Of a stretch of DNA of 16,410 bases, positions 6,754 to 13,744 are shown piece after piece. Source of the DNA: CAYLJO01 sp964383905 (lineage in GTDB: Bacteria; Acidobacteriota; Blastocatellia; Pyrinomonadales; Pyrinomonadaceae); contig CAYLJO010000143.1 in NCBI GenBank assembly GCA_964383905.1, positions 1 through 16,410 on the forward strand, read 5' to 3'. The translations under genes were made by a program, and so were the position numbers. Each line of letters opens with the position of its first letter. The first letter of the stretch is position 1. The notes beneath the pieces were generated by a model. The model did no database searches. It saw nothing but the letters and a program-made list of their open reading frames with translations, and was not told the origin of the DNA.

Positions 6754-7845
6754 ATGAGACGGATTATTCTTACTTTGTTTCTGATCATTTTACTTGGCTG
6801 CGGGGGCCTGGCCTGGTGGGGTTATCGTGACCTTCACGCGCCGGTCAGTCATGATAAGGCTGCTCAATATATAGAAATCCCACGCGGCTCTTCACCCGCC
6901 GAGATTATCAGCAAACTTGTCGCCGCAGGCGTTATCAGACACGAGTGGCCGCTGCTGATCTATATCAAATTAAGTGGTACGGGGGCGCATCTGAAAGCGG
7001 GCGAATACCGGTTTCCTTCCCCTATCTCCCCGCTCGGTGTTCTCAGAAAACTTGAGGAGGGCGAACAGCGTCTGGCCCGTTTCACAGTCATCGAGGGCTG
7101 GACGCGCTGGGACATCGCCGGATCGATGGCACGGATCCCCGAGCTGCGCCTACAAAATGCTGATGATGCGCTCGCCCTCATGGATGACGTCAGCGCCGTA
7201 CGGGATATTGATCCGCAAGCGCCGAACCTCGAAGGCTATCTTTATCCTGACACATACAGTTTTCCGCCAGATACAACCCCGCGGACGATGATCGGCACAA
7301 TGGTCAAGAGGTTCAGGCAGGAATGGAAGCCGGAGTGGGCCGAGCGGGCGAAAGCTCTGAACATGACGCCGCGGCAGATTTTGACAATCGCATCGCTCAT
7401 CGAAACCGAGGCGAAATTAAAAGAGGAGCGCCCCCTGGTCTCATCCGTGATCTACAACCGCTTGAAGAATAATATGGCCCTCGGTATTGACTCGACGATC
7501 ATCTACGCTTCCAAACTGGCCGGCAAATGGAGAAATGACGGTAAGGTTTACCGCAGTGATGTTGAGCGTCGCTCCCCGTATAACACCCGGCTGCTGGCGG
7601 GGCTCCCGCCCGGTCCAATTGCGTCGCCCGGCGCGAAGTCCATTGAAGCAGCTCTCTACCCCGCCGACACAGACTATCTTTACTATGTGCGCGATCCTGC
7701 GCGAAACGATGGCGCACACAATTTCTACAGCAACGAGAATGATTTCCAACGCGGCGTGCAGGCCCTGCGCAATTGGGAGCGTGAGCGGAATGCCCGCGAG
7801 GCAACCGGTAAGCCCGAGGTAAATAATGACGAGCAGGCGCAATAA
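6754..7845 (+). CDS. mltG: Endolytic murein transglycosylase MltG
   Basis: MltG cleaves nascent peptidoglycan strands in the periplasm next to the inner membrane and helps set glycan chain length. The 363-residue protein has one N-terminal membrane helix (about 4-23), a LysM-like subdomain (about 40-105) and the YceG catalytic domain. Hallmarks are ILTIASLIETEAKLKEE, whose E217 matches the catalytic Glu of E. coli MltG (E218), VSSVIYNRL, LGIDSTIIYA, SPYNTRLLAGLPPGPIASPG and the C-terminal YLYYVRDPA...HNFYSNEND. Length is usual for the family. ATG 6754 starts directly at the membrane segment with basic MRR; no strong ribosome-binding site is visible. It lies 47 bases after ruvX, probably in the same transcript. 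An LLGC at residues 13-16 resembles a weak lipobox but is more likely part of the helix. Confidence 0.95.
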   Translation: MRRIILTLFLIILLGCGGLAWWGYRDLHAPVSHDKAAQYIEIPRGSSPAEIISKLVAAGVIRHEWPLLIYIKLSGTGAHLKAGEYRFPSPISPLGVLRKLEEGEQRLARFTVIEGWTRWDIAGSMARIPELRLQNADDALALMDDVSAVRDIDPQAPNLEGYLYPDTYSFPPDTTPRTMIGTMVKRFRQEWKPEWAERAKALNMTPRQILTIASLIETEAKLKEERPLVSSVIYNRLKNNMALGIDSTIIYASKLAGKWRNDGKVYRSDVERRSPYNTRLLAGLPPGPIASPGAKSIEAALYPADTDYLYYVRDPARNDGAHNFYSNENDFQRGVQALRNWERERNAREATGKPEVNNDEQAQ

Positions 7846-7996
7846 GGGCGTGCCCGCCTGGGCCTTCTGTTGTGGCCCGGATGATCTGCCGCCCGTTTCA
7901 TTACCCGCCGCTTGTATTTACCTCGGTATTGATTTATTCTCCAATCTGTCTCCCGATTTAGAGTTCGGTGCGGCACCACCTAAACTATTTGGGTCT

Positions 7997-8653
7997 ATGA
8001 CACTTAAAAAAATTATCCTCGTCCTATTCATTTTTGCTTGCGCCGCTGCGAGCGCCTATGCGCAGGCGGAGGGTAAAGGCATTGACCCACAGAACCAGCG
8101 GGTACGTGACAGCGGAGCAAACCGGACTCCGGCCGTTAACGGCACTAAACAAGATGTCGGCACAGGACGCGGAATAGATTGGGGGAAAGGCAAAACCCCG
8201 ACCCTGCCTCCGACACCGAATCCGTACCGCTTCACAGCCCGCCGCGATCAGATCATCAAGGCCGTGGAAGATGTCATGCGCGACCGCAAACTGGTCCTCG
8301 ATGAGGCTGCCTCTAAGCCTCAGGAGGGCATTCTGATTAGCCAGCCCTATACGTTTATCAGAGGGGCTGTGGTTACCCAATCAGACCTGAATCGCTATGC
8401 GGATGTTCCTGCTACCAATTCGCGCGGGTGGACGCGCGGTCGTTATACCATTATTGTCGAGATTCAGCCGATTGATGGCACCAGCACGAATGTTTCTGTC
8501 AACGCCAAGATCGAGGGCCGGACGGACGGCGCCACCGGGGCGGAATGGACCACACTTCGCACCACCGGAACTGCCGAACAGGAATTTTTAAATGCGCTTG
8601 TTGAAAATGTTACTGGTGCGCCTCCACCCGGCCGCCCTCGCGAGAATCCTTGA
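7997..8653 (+). CDS. Exported protein of unknown function
   Basis: I do not recognise this gene. The 218-residue product has a good signal peptide (MTLKKIILVLFIF..., probable cleavage after AYA at residue 22), a charged low-complexity stretch, then a single folded region starting at NPYRFTARRDQIIKAVEDVMRD. Its alpha/beta pattern with a closing segment ILISQPYTFIRG...YTIIVEIQPID...VSVNAKIEGR resembles the helix-grip layout of BamC-like periplasmic domains, a guess from pattern only. The frame is open back to ATG 7826, but that start would overlap mltG and add 57 residues that do not resemble a leader; ATG 7997 places a signal peptide exactly at the N-terminus. It follows mltG by 151 bases and may be co-transcribed. 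Confidence 0.75.
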   Translation: MTLKKIILVLFIFACAAASAYAQAEGKGIDPQNQRVRDSGANRTPAVNGTKQDVGTGRGIDWGKGKTPTLPPTPNPYRFTARRDQIIKAVEDVMRDRKLVLDEAASKPQEGILISQPYTFIRGAVVTQSDLNRYADVPATNSRGWTRGRYTIIVEIQPIDGTSTNVSVNAKIEGRTDGATGAEWTTLRTTGTAEQEFLNALVENVTGAPPPGRPRENP

Positions 8654-8752
8654 ATGCCCCGGCCAGTATAACCTTTGATTTGAGGTTTTAGTATCAATAG
8701 TTTGCCTCAGCTCGCCTCATCTAATTGTTTAACTAAATGGTAATTTGTTAGA

Positions 8753-9397
8753 ATGGATAGCTTACACCTAACTGAAGAAACAGTATCCGCCAAGAGCGAT
8801 GCTGGCGCTGATCGGGCGCGATCATCTATCGTGATCATAGTTGCGGTCTTCTGCGCGCTGATGATAGGGACCGGCCTCTTTGCTGGTTATCTATATTTGC
8901 GCAAAAGACATGTTGAGCAGCATCGCGCAGAGCAGCAACCGGCCCTCGGAACTTCGGAGTCCTCCCGCCTCCCCCCTGAAGTACAGGCGTTTATTGACGA
9001 CGCAATGATTAAAGGGGCGGAAACGGTCATCGGGGGGACCCTTAAAAACATTTCAGGCCAGACGCTCGCAGACCTCTCGGTAGAAATCGAGCTCAAACGG
9101 CGCCAGGACGGAAATACCGAGAGGCGTATCTTGCCGGTCTCACCTCCTGACCTTGCGCCGGATCAGCGGGGTCGCTACTCAGTGAATTTGCGAGCGCGTG
9201 ATTATAGCGGCGCACGCTTGGTTCGTATATTAAGTGGTGCTCGTTCAGATGACGTTGCTTTTAAGTCTGTCCCCGGGGCCCAACGCCCGCCCGAGCGGCC
9301 GCCCCAAACACCCCAGGTCATCATCCAACGCCCGGCACCTAGAAGCAAGGGTGAAGAGTTTATTAACACACCCGAGAATCCAACAAGGATACAGTAA
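8753..9397 (+). CDS. Membrane-anchored protein with FxLYD-like beta domain, unknown function
   Basis: The 214-residue protein has a short charged N-terminus, one membrane helix (about 25-49, IVIIVAVFCALMIGTGLFAGYLYL) and a basic juxtamembrane stretch, so most of it should lie outside the cytoplasm. Residues about 88-163 (VIGGTLKNISGQTLADLSVEIEL...GRYSVNLRARDYSGARLVRI) have the layout of FxLYD-type beta-sandwich domains: 'G-x-x-x-N-x-S' followed by a modified-protein-like beta pattern. The last 45 residues are Pro/Arg-rich and probably disordered. I assign no function. It lies 99 bases after the preceding exported protein on the same strand. ATG 8753 has no obvious Shine-Dalgarno, but the next in-frame Met falls within the membrane helix. 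Confidence 0.75.
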   Translation: MDSLHLTEETVSAKSDAGADRARSSIVIIVAVFCALMIGTGLFAGYLYLRKRHVEQHRAEQQPALGTSESSRLPPEVQAFIDDAMIKGAETVIGGTLKNISGQTLADLSVEIELKRRQDGNTERRILPVSPPDLAPDQRGRYSVNLRARDYSGARLVRILSGARSDDVAFKSVPGAQRPPERPPQTPQVIIQRPAPRSKGEEFINTPENPTRIQ

Positions 9398-9515
9398 ATT
9401 CGCCATTCCATCCTACCGGGATCGAACCAACTCAAACCTGAAAGTAGTATGGACTGAGCCTGCATCACAGAACAGAGCTGACCTCGAAGCAGCATACTAG
9501 CTCAAGTAATACTTG

Positions 9516-9570
9516 ATAAGTCGGCATGACGACCTCGTTAAAGTAAACGCTTAAATATTAGCCGCTATTT
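9516..9570 (+). repeat. Left copy of 55-bp direct repeat at the scaffold gap
   Basis: These 55 bases are identical to 9671-9725 and end exactly where the Ns begin. Fifty-five is an assembly k-mer size, so this is most simply the unresolved overlap of two contigs rather than a biological repeat. Confidence 0.9.
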
Positions 9571-9670
9571 NNNNNNNNNNNNNNNNNNNNNNNNNNNNNN
9601 NNNNNNNNNNNNNNNNNNNNNNNNNNNNNNNNNNNNNNNNNNNNNNNNNNNNNNNNNNNNNNNNNNNNNN
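9571..9670. other. Assembly gap of exactly 100 N
   Basis: The run is exactly 100 undetermined bases, the conventional placeholder for a gap of unknown size. Since both sides carry the same 55 bases, the true sequence may have no gap here at all. Confidence 0.98.
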
Positions 9671-9725
9671 ATAAGTCGGCATGACGACCTCGTTAAAGTA
9701 AACGCTTAAATATTAGCCGCTATTT
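9671..9725 (+). repeat. Right copy of 55-bp direct repeat at the scaffold gap
   Basis: This is an exact copy of 9516-9570, beginning at the first base after the gap. Collapsing both copies and the Ns would shorten the locus by 155 bases. Confidence 0.9.
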
Positions 9726-10080
9726 TTTTAGTATTGCTGGCCTTAATGGTATTCGGGTCAAAGCCATGGGTAATTAACTGCGTCCCGCTATAGCGGTAAA
9801 TAGGCAACCATGACCTTCGCCTCAAAAGCCTCCAAAGAGGTAACGTGGTCTGATGATAAGAGGCCGGGGTTTTCCGGCCCGGCGACCGTGCCCCACGTCC
9901 CTATTAACAGGATGTGGTTATGACTTAACTATCGAAAGAAGACCGTAAGGCATCCGCTTGAGAGTGTGAGCAGCGTGATGACTATATCAAGCGAGAAACT
10001 GCTTCTTAGTACGTTCTTATCTTGACAGAGGCAGCCATGTTTTTCCTATCTGCCGTCGCGGGCTTCGCTTGAACACGCGC

Positions 10081-10110
10081 TTGATGCGCGCCACCTTTTT
10101 TCGCTAGAAT
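10081..10110 (+). promoter_or_regulatory. Sigma-70-type promoter for the coiled-coil/VWA pair
   Basis: TTGATG (10081-10086, 4/6) and TAGAAT (10105-10110, 5/6) are separated by 18 bases, giving a start near 10117 and a leader of about 45 bases. The -35 box overlaps a small hairpin (CGCGC at 10076-10080, GCGCG at 10086-10090) followed by six Ts (10096-10101), which could end transcripts arriving from upstream. Confidence 0.5.
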
Positions 10111-10161
10111 CTAAGCGCGTAATGTGATGGAGCGTATACTTCCTATGGGCCGGCCAGAGTC

Positions 10162-10728
10162 ATGTCATTGACGTACCGTACATTTCTTCTCTCTTCTTTG
10201 ATCACGATACTTGCCTGCGCCGCGCATGCGCAGAATTCTACTCCCATCAATCCGGCCGAACCGATGAGCCCAGAAAAGGGCTCGATGACTTCTCGCCGAG
10301 AGGCCGCCCTCGGCTCACCCGAAGCAGAGATGATGGAGCGCCGTAAGCTTAAGTATGAAGAGAAGGCGCATCAGGAGAACCTTGAGCGCGCGCGCGAGGT
10401 CGCGCAATTGGGCGGGGAATTGCGTGACGCGTACGCACGCAATCAGTCGCTCAGCCACGAGGATGTGAAGAAGTTAGAGCGTTTAGAAAAACTCACGCGT
10501 CGCATTCGCAACGATGCGGGCGGCTCATCCGGCGACGGAAAAACTGGGAACCCTCCGAGTCGGCTTGAAGTCGCGCTGGCGCGTGTGGTCGAGATGTCGG
10601 AGTCGTTGCGTAAGACCGTCGAGAAGACGCCGCGCCACGTCATCTCAGCCCTTGTGATCGAGCGGGCCAATGATTTGCTTGACGTTATCCATTACGTCCG
10701 CTCTTTTACTCCTTCAGTCTCTAAGTAA
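10162..10728 (+). CDS. Exported coiled-coil protein of unknown function
   Basis: I do not recognise the family. The 188-residue product has a clear signal peptide (MSLTYRTFLLSSLITILAC, probable cleavage after AHA at residue 23). Residues about 55-115 are highly charged and heptad-like (EAEMMERRKLKYEEKAH...LSHEDVKKLERLEKLTRRI), suggesting a helical hairpin or coiled coil. After a Gly/Ser-rich break comes a second amphipathic helical part (LEVALARVVEMSESLRKTVE...ERANDLLDVIHYVRSF). Its stop codon overlaps the ATG of the VWA gene by one base (TAATG), so the two are almost certainly translationally coupled and may work together outside the cytoplasm. It lies about 45 bases from the predicted transcription start. 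Confidence 0.8.
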   Translation: MSLTYRTFLLSSLITILACAAHAQNSTPINPAEPMSPEKGSMTSRREAALGSPEAEMMERRKLKYEEKAHQENLERAREVAQLGGELRDAYARNQSLSHEDVKKLERLEKLTRRIRNDAGGSSGDGKTGNPPSRLEVALARVVEMSESLRKTVEKTPRHVISALVIERANDLLDVIHYVRSFTPSVSK

Positions 10729-11666
10729 TGCCAAACCTTTACCGATCCTCCAGTGGGTTGAAGCCGGTCCCGTTTTACATTCTCTTCGTGCTGCTTCAAG
10801 TTCTGGTCTGTGCTACAACACGCGCCCAGCAGTCGCCGGAGGATGAAATTGTTGATCGCGTCAACACGGATCTTGTTATTCTTAACGTCACCGTGCTTGA
10901 TGCGAAAGGCAAGTTTGTGCACGGGTTGAGCCGGTCGGATTTTAAGATCCTTGAGGACGGGCGCGAACAGAAGATTCTTAGTTTCGGCACCGAAGAGACG
11001 CCGTTTGCCGCCGCCGTGCTTCTCGACGCCTCCGGCAGTATGGAGCAGCGCCTCTCATTGGGGCGCGCGGCGGCGATTCGTTTCCTCGACGGGCTGCGGC
11101 TTGAAGATGTCGCGGCCGTTTATCGTTTCGACTCAAAGATTGAGCAGTTGCAGGATTTTTCTTCAAGTCGCGACCTCACATCAGCGGTCTTCGATCTACG
11201 GGCGAAAGGCATGACGGTGCTTAACGACGCCATCCTCCGCGCCGCCAACGACCTCGCCGGGCGCCCTGAGAAGCGTCGAGCCATCCTGGTTCTATCTGAC
11301 GGGGGCGAAAACTATAGCCGTGCTTCGGGGGGAAAGGCGCTGGATCGCGCGCTGGCCGCCGGCGCAACAATTTATACTGTTGACATGTCGGCCATCGACG
11401 GCGCTGCCTCGCGCGACATGGTCGGCGCATCGATCTTGCGCGATTTCGCCGCGAAGAGTGGAGGGCGCTACGTGCCGACCCCCGGCGGGCCAGAGATGCG
11501 TGAGGCTTTCGCCAGCATCGCTGAAGAGCTTGGTAACCAGTATACCATCGCTTACCGACCTTCAAACTTAGCGCGCAACGGTACCTGGCGCAGGATTGAG
11601 GTGAAGCTCATGCGCGACGGCCTTACCGCCCGTACGCGCAAGGGCTACCACGCTCCTAAATCGTGA
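10728..11666 (+). CDS. Exported VWA-domain protein (acidobacterial VWFA-related family), paralog 2
   Basis: The 312-residue protein has a signal peptide (hydrophobic about 14-30, ending TTRAQQ), an N-terminal beta domain containing VTVLDAKGKFVHGLSRSDFKILEDG, and a VWA domain (about 94-290). The MIDAS site is complete: DASGS (D100, S102, S104), T163 in GMTVLNDAI and D191 in LVLSDGGE. The C-terminus YTIAYRPSN...RKGYHAP matches the family ending. Compared with paralog 1 (195-1319) it lacks the Pro-rich linker and has a shorter insert before the MIDAS Thr. The one-base TAATG overlap couples it to the coiled-coil protein upstream. It ends 32 bases before the convergent pssA. Metal-dependent binding to an envelope partner is inferred. 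Confidence 0.92.
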   Translation: MPNLYRSSSGLKPVPFYILFVLLQVLVCATTRAQQSPEDEIVDRVNTDLVILNVTVLDAKGKFVHGLSRSDFKILEDGREQKILSFGTEETPFAAAVLLDASGSMEQRLSLGRAAAIRFLDGLRLEDVAAVYRFDSKIEQLQDFSSSRDLTSAVFDLRAKGMTVLNDAILRAANDLAGRPEKRRAILVLSDGGENYSRASGGKALDRALAAGATIYTVDMSAIDGAASRDMVGASILRDFAAKSGGRYVPTPGGPEMREAFASIAEELGNQYTIAYRPSNLARNGTWRRIEVKLMRDGLTARTRKGYHAPKS

Positions 11667-11698
11667 AAGGGATTAAAGGTTTTGAAGGTTCCGGCCGG

Positions 11699-12613
11699 CT
11701 AAAGCTTGTGCGGAGCGGCTTCCTCGCCGCTCGGGCGCCACCAGCGCAGCAGTCCGGCCAGACGAAATAACAGGCCATGCAGGACGTAAGCTGTGACGAT
11801 AGCAAGCAGCACGTACCTGGAAAAGAGCCAGACCAGCATCCCCGTCGCAATGAATAGGATCACGAGCCGGGTGCTGCGGCTTCGGGTTCCGACAGACTTG
11901 AAGCTCGAATAACGGAGGGTGCTTACCATCAGAGCGCTCAGACAGCCGATCGTAATGATCACCAGTCCGCTGTAGAGTTCTGCGCGCTGCGGCCCGTACC
12001 GGATCAGTGGCTGTGGGGCGAAGTGAATGACGGCCGCGATGAGGCCGGCGGCCGCCGGTATCGGTAGTCCGACGAAATTCTTTTTATCCAGTTTGGGGGT
12101 GCCTTCGGCGAGAAGGCGCGGGCGCGTTGCCTGTACATTAAAGCGGGCCAGACGAAATGCGCCGCACATCAGGTACATGAATGAGATGAACCAGCCAATT
12201 TGATGCAACGCGCTGCCTTCAACCAGCGCAGACCCGTACCCCCAGGAATAAGCCAGCACCGCCGGGGCGAGACCGAAGGTCACCACGTCGGCGATCGAGT
12301 CCAGCTGGACGCCAATCTCGGTGGTGGTTTTAGTCATACGCGCAATGCGCCCGTCCAGCATGTCGAAAAGCACGGCCCAGCCAATGGCCCTGGCGGCGTT
12401 ATCGAAATGAGCCACCGCCTCTTCCATGGCGCGTGCCTCATTGCTCACCATTAACTGGAAGCCGCGCAGAGCTGCCATGACGGCAAAAAAGCCCATCCCG
12501 ATATTAGCCGCCGTAAAGGCTGAAGGGATCAGGTATAAACCTTTTTTGAGGCCGCGACGCTTGTGTGTCACGGGCTCTTCGGTAACCTGCAGGCGGGGCG
12601 CGCCGCTCAACAC
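11699..12613 (-). CDS. pssA: CDP-diacylglycerol-serine O-phosphatidyltransferase
   Basis: PssA transfers phosphatidyl from CDP-diacylglycerol to L-serine to make phosphatidylserine in the inner membrane. The 304-residue protein carries the CDP-alcohol phosphotransferase signature D-x2-DG-x2-AR-x8-G-x3-D-x3-D exactly: D84, D87-G88, A91-R92, G101, D105 and D109. It has about six to eight hydrophobic helices and the family's N-terminal LIPSAFTAANIGMGF. The serine (rather than glycerol) substrate follows from this N-terminus and from pairing with psd. GTG 12613 is chosen because GGAGG lies seven bases upstream; it overlaps the end of psd by seven bases, implying translational coupling. At 304 residues it is longer than many bacterial PssA proteins, with an added N-terminal arm of about 25 residues and a Trp/Arg-rich tail. 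Confidence 0.93.
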   Translation of the reverse strand: MLSGAPRLQVTEEPVTHKRRGLKKGLYLIPSAFTAANIGMGFFAVMAALRGFQLMVSNEARAMEEAVAHFDNAARAIGWAVLFDMLDGRIARMTKTTTEIGVQLDSIADVVTFGLAPAVLAYSWGYGSALVEGSALHQIGWFISFMYLMCGAFRLARFNVQATRPRLLAEGTPKLDKKNFVGLPIPAAAGLIAAVIHFAPQPLIRYGPQRAELYSGLVIITIGCLSALMVSTLRYSSFKSVGTRSRSTRLVILFIATGMLVWLFSRYVLLAIVTAYVLHGLLFRLAGLLRWWRPSGEEAAPHKL

Positions 12614-13224
12614 CGTACCCTCCCGATGATGGTCGCGCCACCGCGCACGCGCATACCTTGATGCACCAACACTTCAACTTCCGGCGGCAATATCAGATCA
12701 GTGCGCGAGCTGAACTTGATGAGGCCGAAGCGCTCGCCTAATGCCACGCTGTCGCCTAATTGTTTCCAACAAACGATCCGGCGCGCCAGCACGCCGGCGA
12801 TCTGCTTACACACGACAGTCACGCACGCCCCGCGGATCGTCAGCGCATTCTGCTCGTTGACTAGGCTCGCATCCTCTCGCGTCGCCATCAGAAACTTACC
12901 CCTCGTGTAGGTCATGTCGGTAATCGTGCCGGCGATGGGGGCGCGGTTAATGTGAACGTCGAGGGGTGAAAGGAAGATGCTGACCAGGGTGGCCGACACA
13001 CCATTTTCAGGGGTCAGCGAGGAGACTCGCGTCACGCGGCCGTCGGCAGGAGAGACGATGATGTTGTCATCCCCCGGCACTGCCCGCTTGGGGTCGCGGA
13101 AAAAGAAGGCCATGAAGGCGCTAACAGCGGTGAGCAGGAGCACGATCGGCCATAAGCCGAAGATGAATGAGAGCAGTGCCAGTAATAGCGGAACAATAAT
13201 GTAGGGTAAACCTTCACGCGCCAT
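12607..13224 (-). CDS. psd: Phosphatidylserine decarboxylase, short form, with Ser-Ser processing site
   Basis: Psd decarboxylates phosphatidylserine to phosphatidylethanolamine. The 205-residue protein is of the short type, with two membrane segments (about 8-42), RDPKRAVP, VSPADGRV (D61), FLSPLDVHINRAP (H91) and the self-cleavage site FSSRTDL. These supply the Asp-His-Ser set used for autocleavage, which turns the serine into the pyruvoyl cofactor. The family site is normally Gly-Ser (LGST or FGSR); here it is S172-S173, encoded AGC TCG. Cleavage at Ser-Ser is known in another pyruvoyl enzyme, bacterial histidine decarboxylase, so activity is plausible. It precedes and overlaps pssA, the enzyme that supplies its substrate. 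No strong ribosome-binding site precedes the ATG. Confidence 0.93.
   Translation of the reverse strand: MAREGLPYIIVPLLLALLSFIFGLWPIVLLLTAVSAFMAFFFRDPKRAVPGDDNIIVSPADGRVTRVSSLTPENGVSATLVSIFLSPLDVHINRAPIAGTITDMTYTRGKFLMATREDASLVNEQNALTIRGACVTVVCKQIAGVLARRIVCWKQLGDSVALGERFGLIKFSSRTDLILPPEVEVLVHQGMRVRGGATIIGRVRC
12616..12626 (-). promoter_or_regulatory. Ribosome-binding site of pssA inside psd
   Basis: On the minus strand GGGAGGG lies within the last codons of psd, about seven bases before GTG 12613. It decides the pssA start and allows re-initiation after the psd stop codon. Confidence 0.6.
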
Positions 13225-13292
13225 GGTGATGCTTTGAGCAGGTGATATTAAACTCTCACACGTAGATTACCACCCTGTGAAATCCACCGGTC

Positions 13293-13336
13293 AAAAAGGA
13301 AGAGGGCGCTTCAGGTTCTTTTTGCGCCCCCTTTTT
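13293..13336 (-). terminator. Intrinsic terminator downstream of the DUF465 gene
   Basis: On the minus strand GGGCGC (13329-13324) pairs with GCGCCC (13309-13304) across a 14-base loop, and the outer flanks AAAAAGG/CCTTTTT can extend the stem. The transcript from DUF465 would end in TCTTCCTTTTT. A-rich bases on the other side make it usable in both directions. It lies between the DUF465 stop and psd. Confidence 0.65.
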
Positions 13337-13384
13337 CGCAACGTCACTTGTAGCTGAAATCCTGTTCTTTCAGGGCGGCCGGCC

Positions 13385-13627
13385 CTAATGCGAAGAGCCT
13401 TCGCTATGCTGATGCTGAAGCATTATCGAGTGCATCTGATCTTTAATGGCGAGCTTTTTCTTCTTCAGGGTAATTTCCTCCAGTTGCTCTTCATCGTTCG
13501 GATAAGAGAGCGAGGACAACTCGTGGAGACGCGCCTCATAGCGACCATGTTCACGCGCCAGTTCGCGAAACTCGGGGTCACTCATCATTAATTTCTCCTT
13601 CAAGCTGTCCGTATTGGTCATTTCCAT
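13385..13627 (-). CDS. DUF465 (YdcH-like) small coiled-coil protein
   Basis: The 80-residue protein matches the DUF465 pattern: SDPEFRELAREHGRYEARLHEL followed by a short break with proline (SSLSYPNDEEQLEEI) and TLKKKKLAIKDQMHSIM, two charged helices that would form a hairpin. The family is widespread in bacteria and has no established function. The length is usual, with a His-rich tail HQHSEGSSH. The start is supported by a full-length Shine-Dalgarno (AAAGGAGG) 11 bases upstream. It is a probable single-gene unit with its own terminator downstream; rimI ends 117 bases upstream on the same strand. Confidence 0.85.
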   Translation of the reverse strand: MEMTNTDSLKEKLMMSDPEFRELAREHGRYEARLHELSSLSYPNDEEQLEEITLKKKKLAIKDQMHSIMLQHQHSEGSSH

Positions 13628-13638
13628 ATTCGGGAAAG

Positions 13639-13646
13639 CCTCCTTT
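13639..13646 (-). promoter_or_regulatory. Perfect Shine-Dalgarno of the DUF465 gene
   Basis: AAAGGAGG on the minus strand, 11 bases before ATG 13627, is the strongest ribosome-binding site in the window; most other genes here have weak ones. Confidence 0.75.
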
Positions 13647-13744
13647 CAGATGGCAGGTGTAAGAAATCGTTACATGCGCCGGTGACAGTCCCCGCGCCGC
13701 CTCTTCGTGGTGAAGAAAATGTTAGCGCAAAACGCGCGGTCAGA

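Larger units (their letters stand above)
9398..10161. other. Long non-coding region containing the scaffold gap
   Basis: This 764-base stretch (100 of them N) lies between two plus-strand genes. No complete gene, tRNA or rRNA is visible. It holds the gap with its duplicated ends, a perfect 12-bp palindrome at 9785-9796 (CCGCTATAGCGG), a GC hairpin at 9862-9879 (GGCCGG, six-base loop, CCGGCC), and two overlapping open minus-strand fragments (9788-9928 and 9706-9900) that could be a decayed gene. Its last 80 bases carry the promoter of the next gene. Confidence 0.6.

Noticed and set aside
6793..6801. Possible lipobox (LLGC) in MltG
   Set aside because: The -2 residue is Leu, and the segment continues as a hydrophobic membrane helix with further Gly and Trp residues, as in ordinary MltG.
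7826..7996. Upstream extension of the exported protein after mltG
   Set aside because: It overlaps mltG, is not hydrophobic at its start, and would bury a good signal peptide 57 residues inside the protein.
8740..8758. TAGAAT-like -10 box just before the FxLYD-like gene
   Set aside because: It overlaps the start codon, so the transcript would begin inside the gene; the -35 partner is also poor.
9398..10161. Structured RNA gene (tmRNA, RNase P RNA, group II intron) in the long spacer
   Set aside because: None of the conserved core sequences of these RNAs is present on either strand; only short isolated hairpins are seen.
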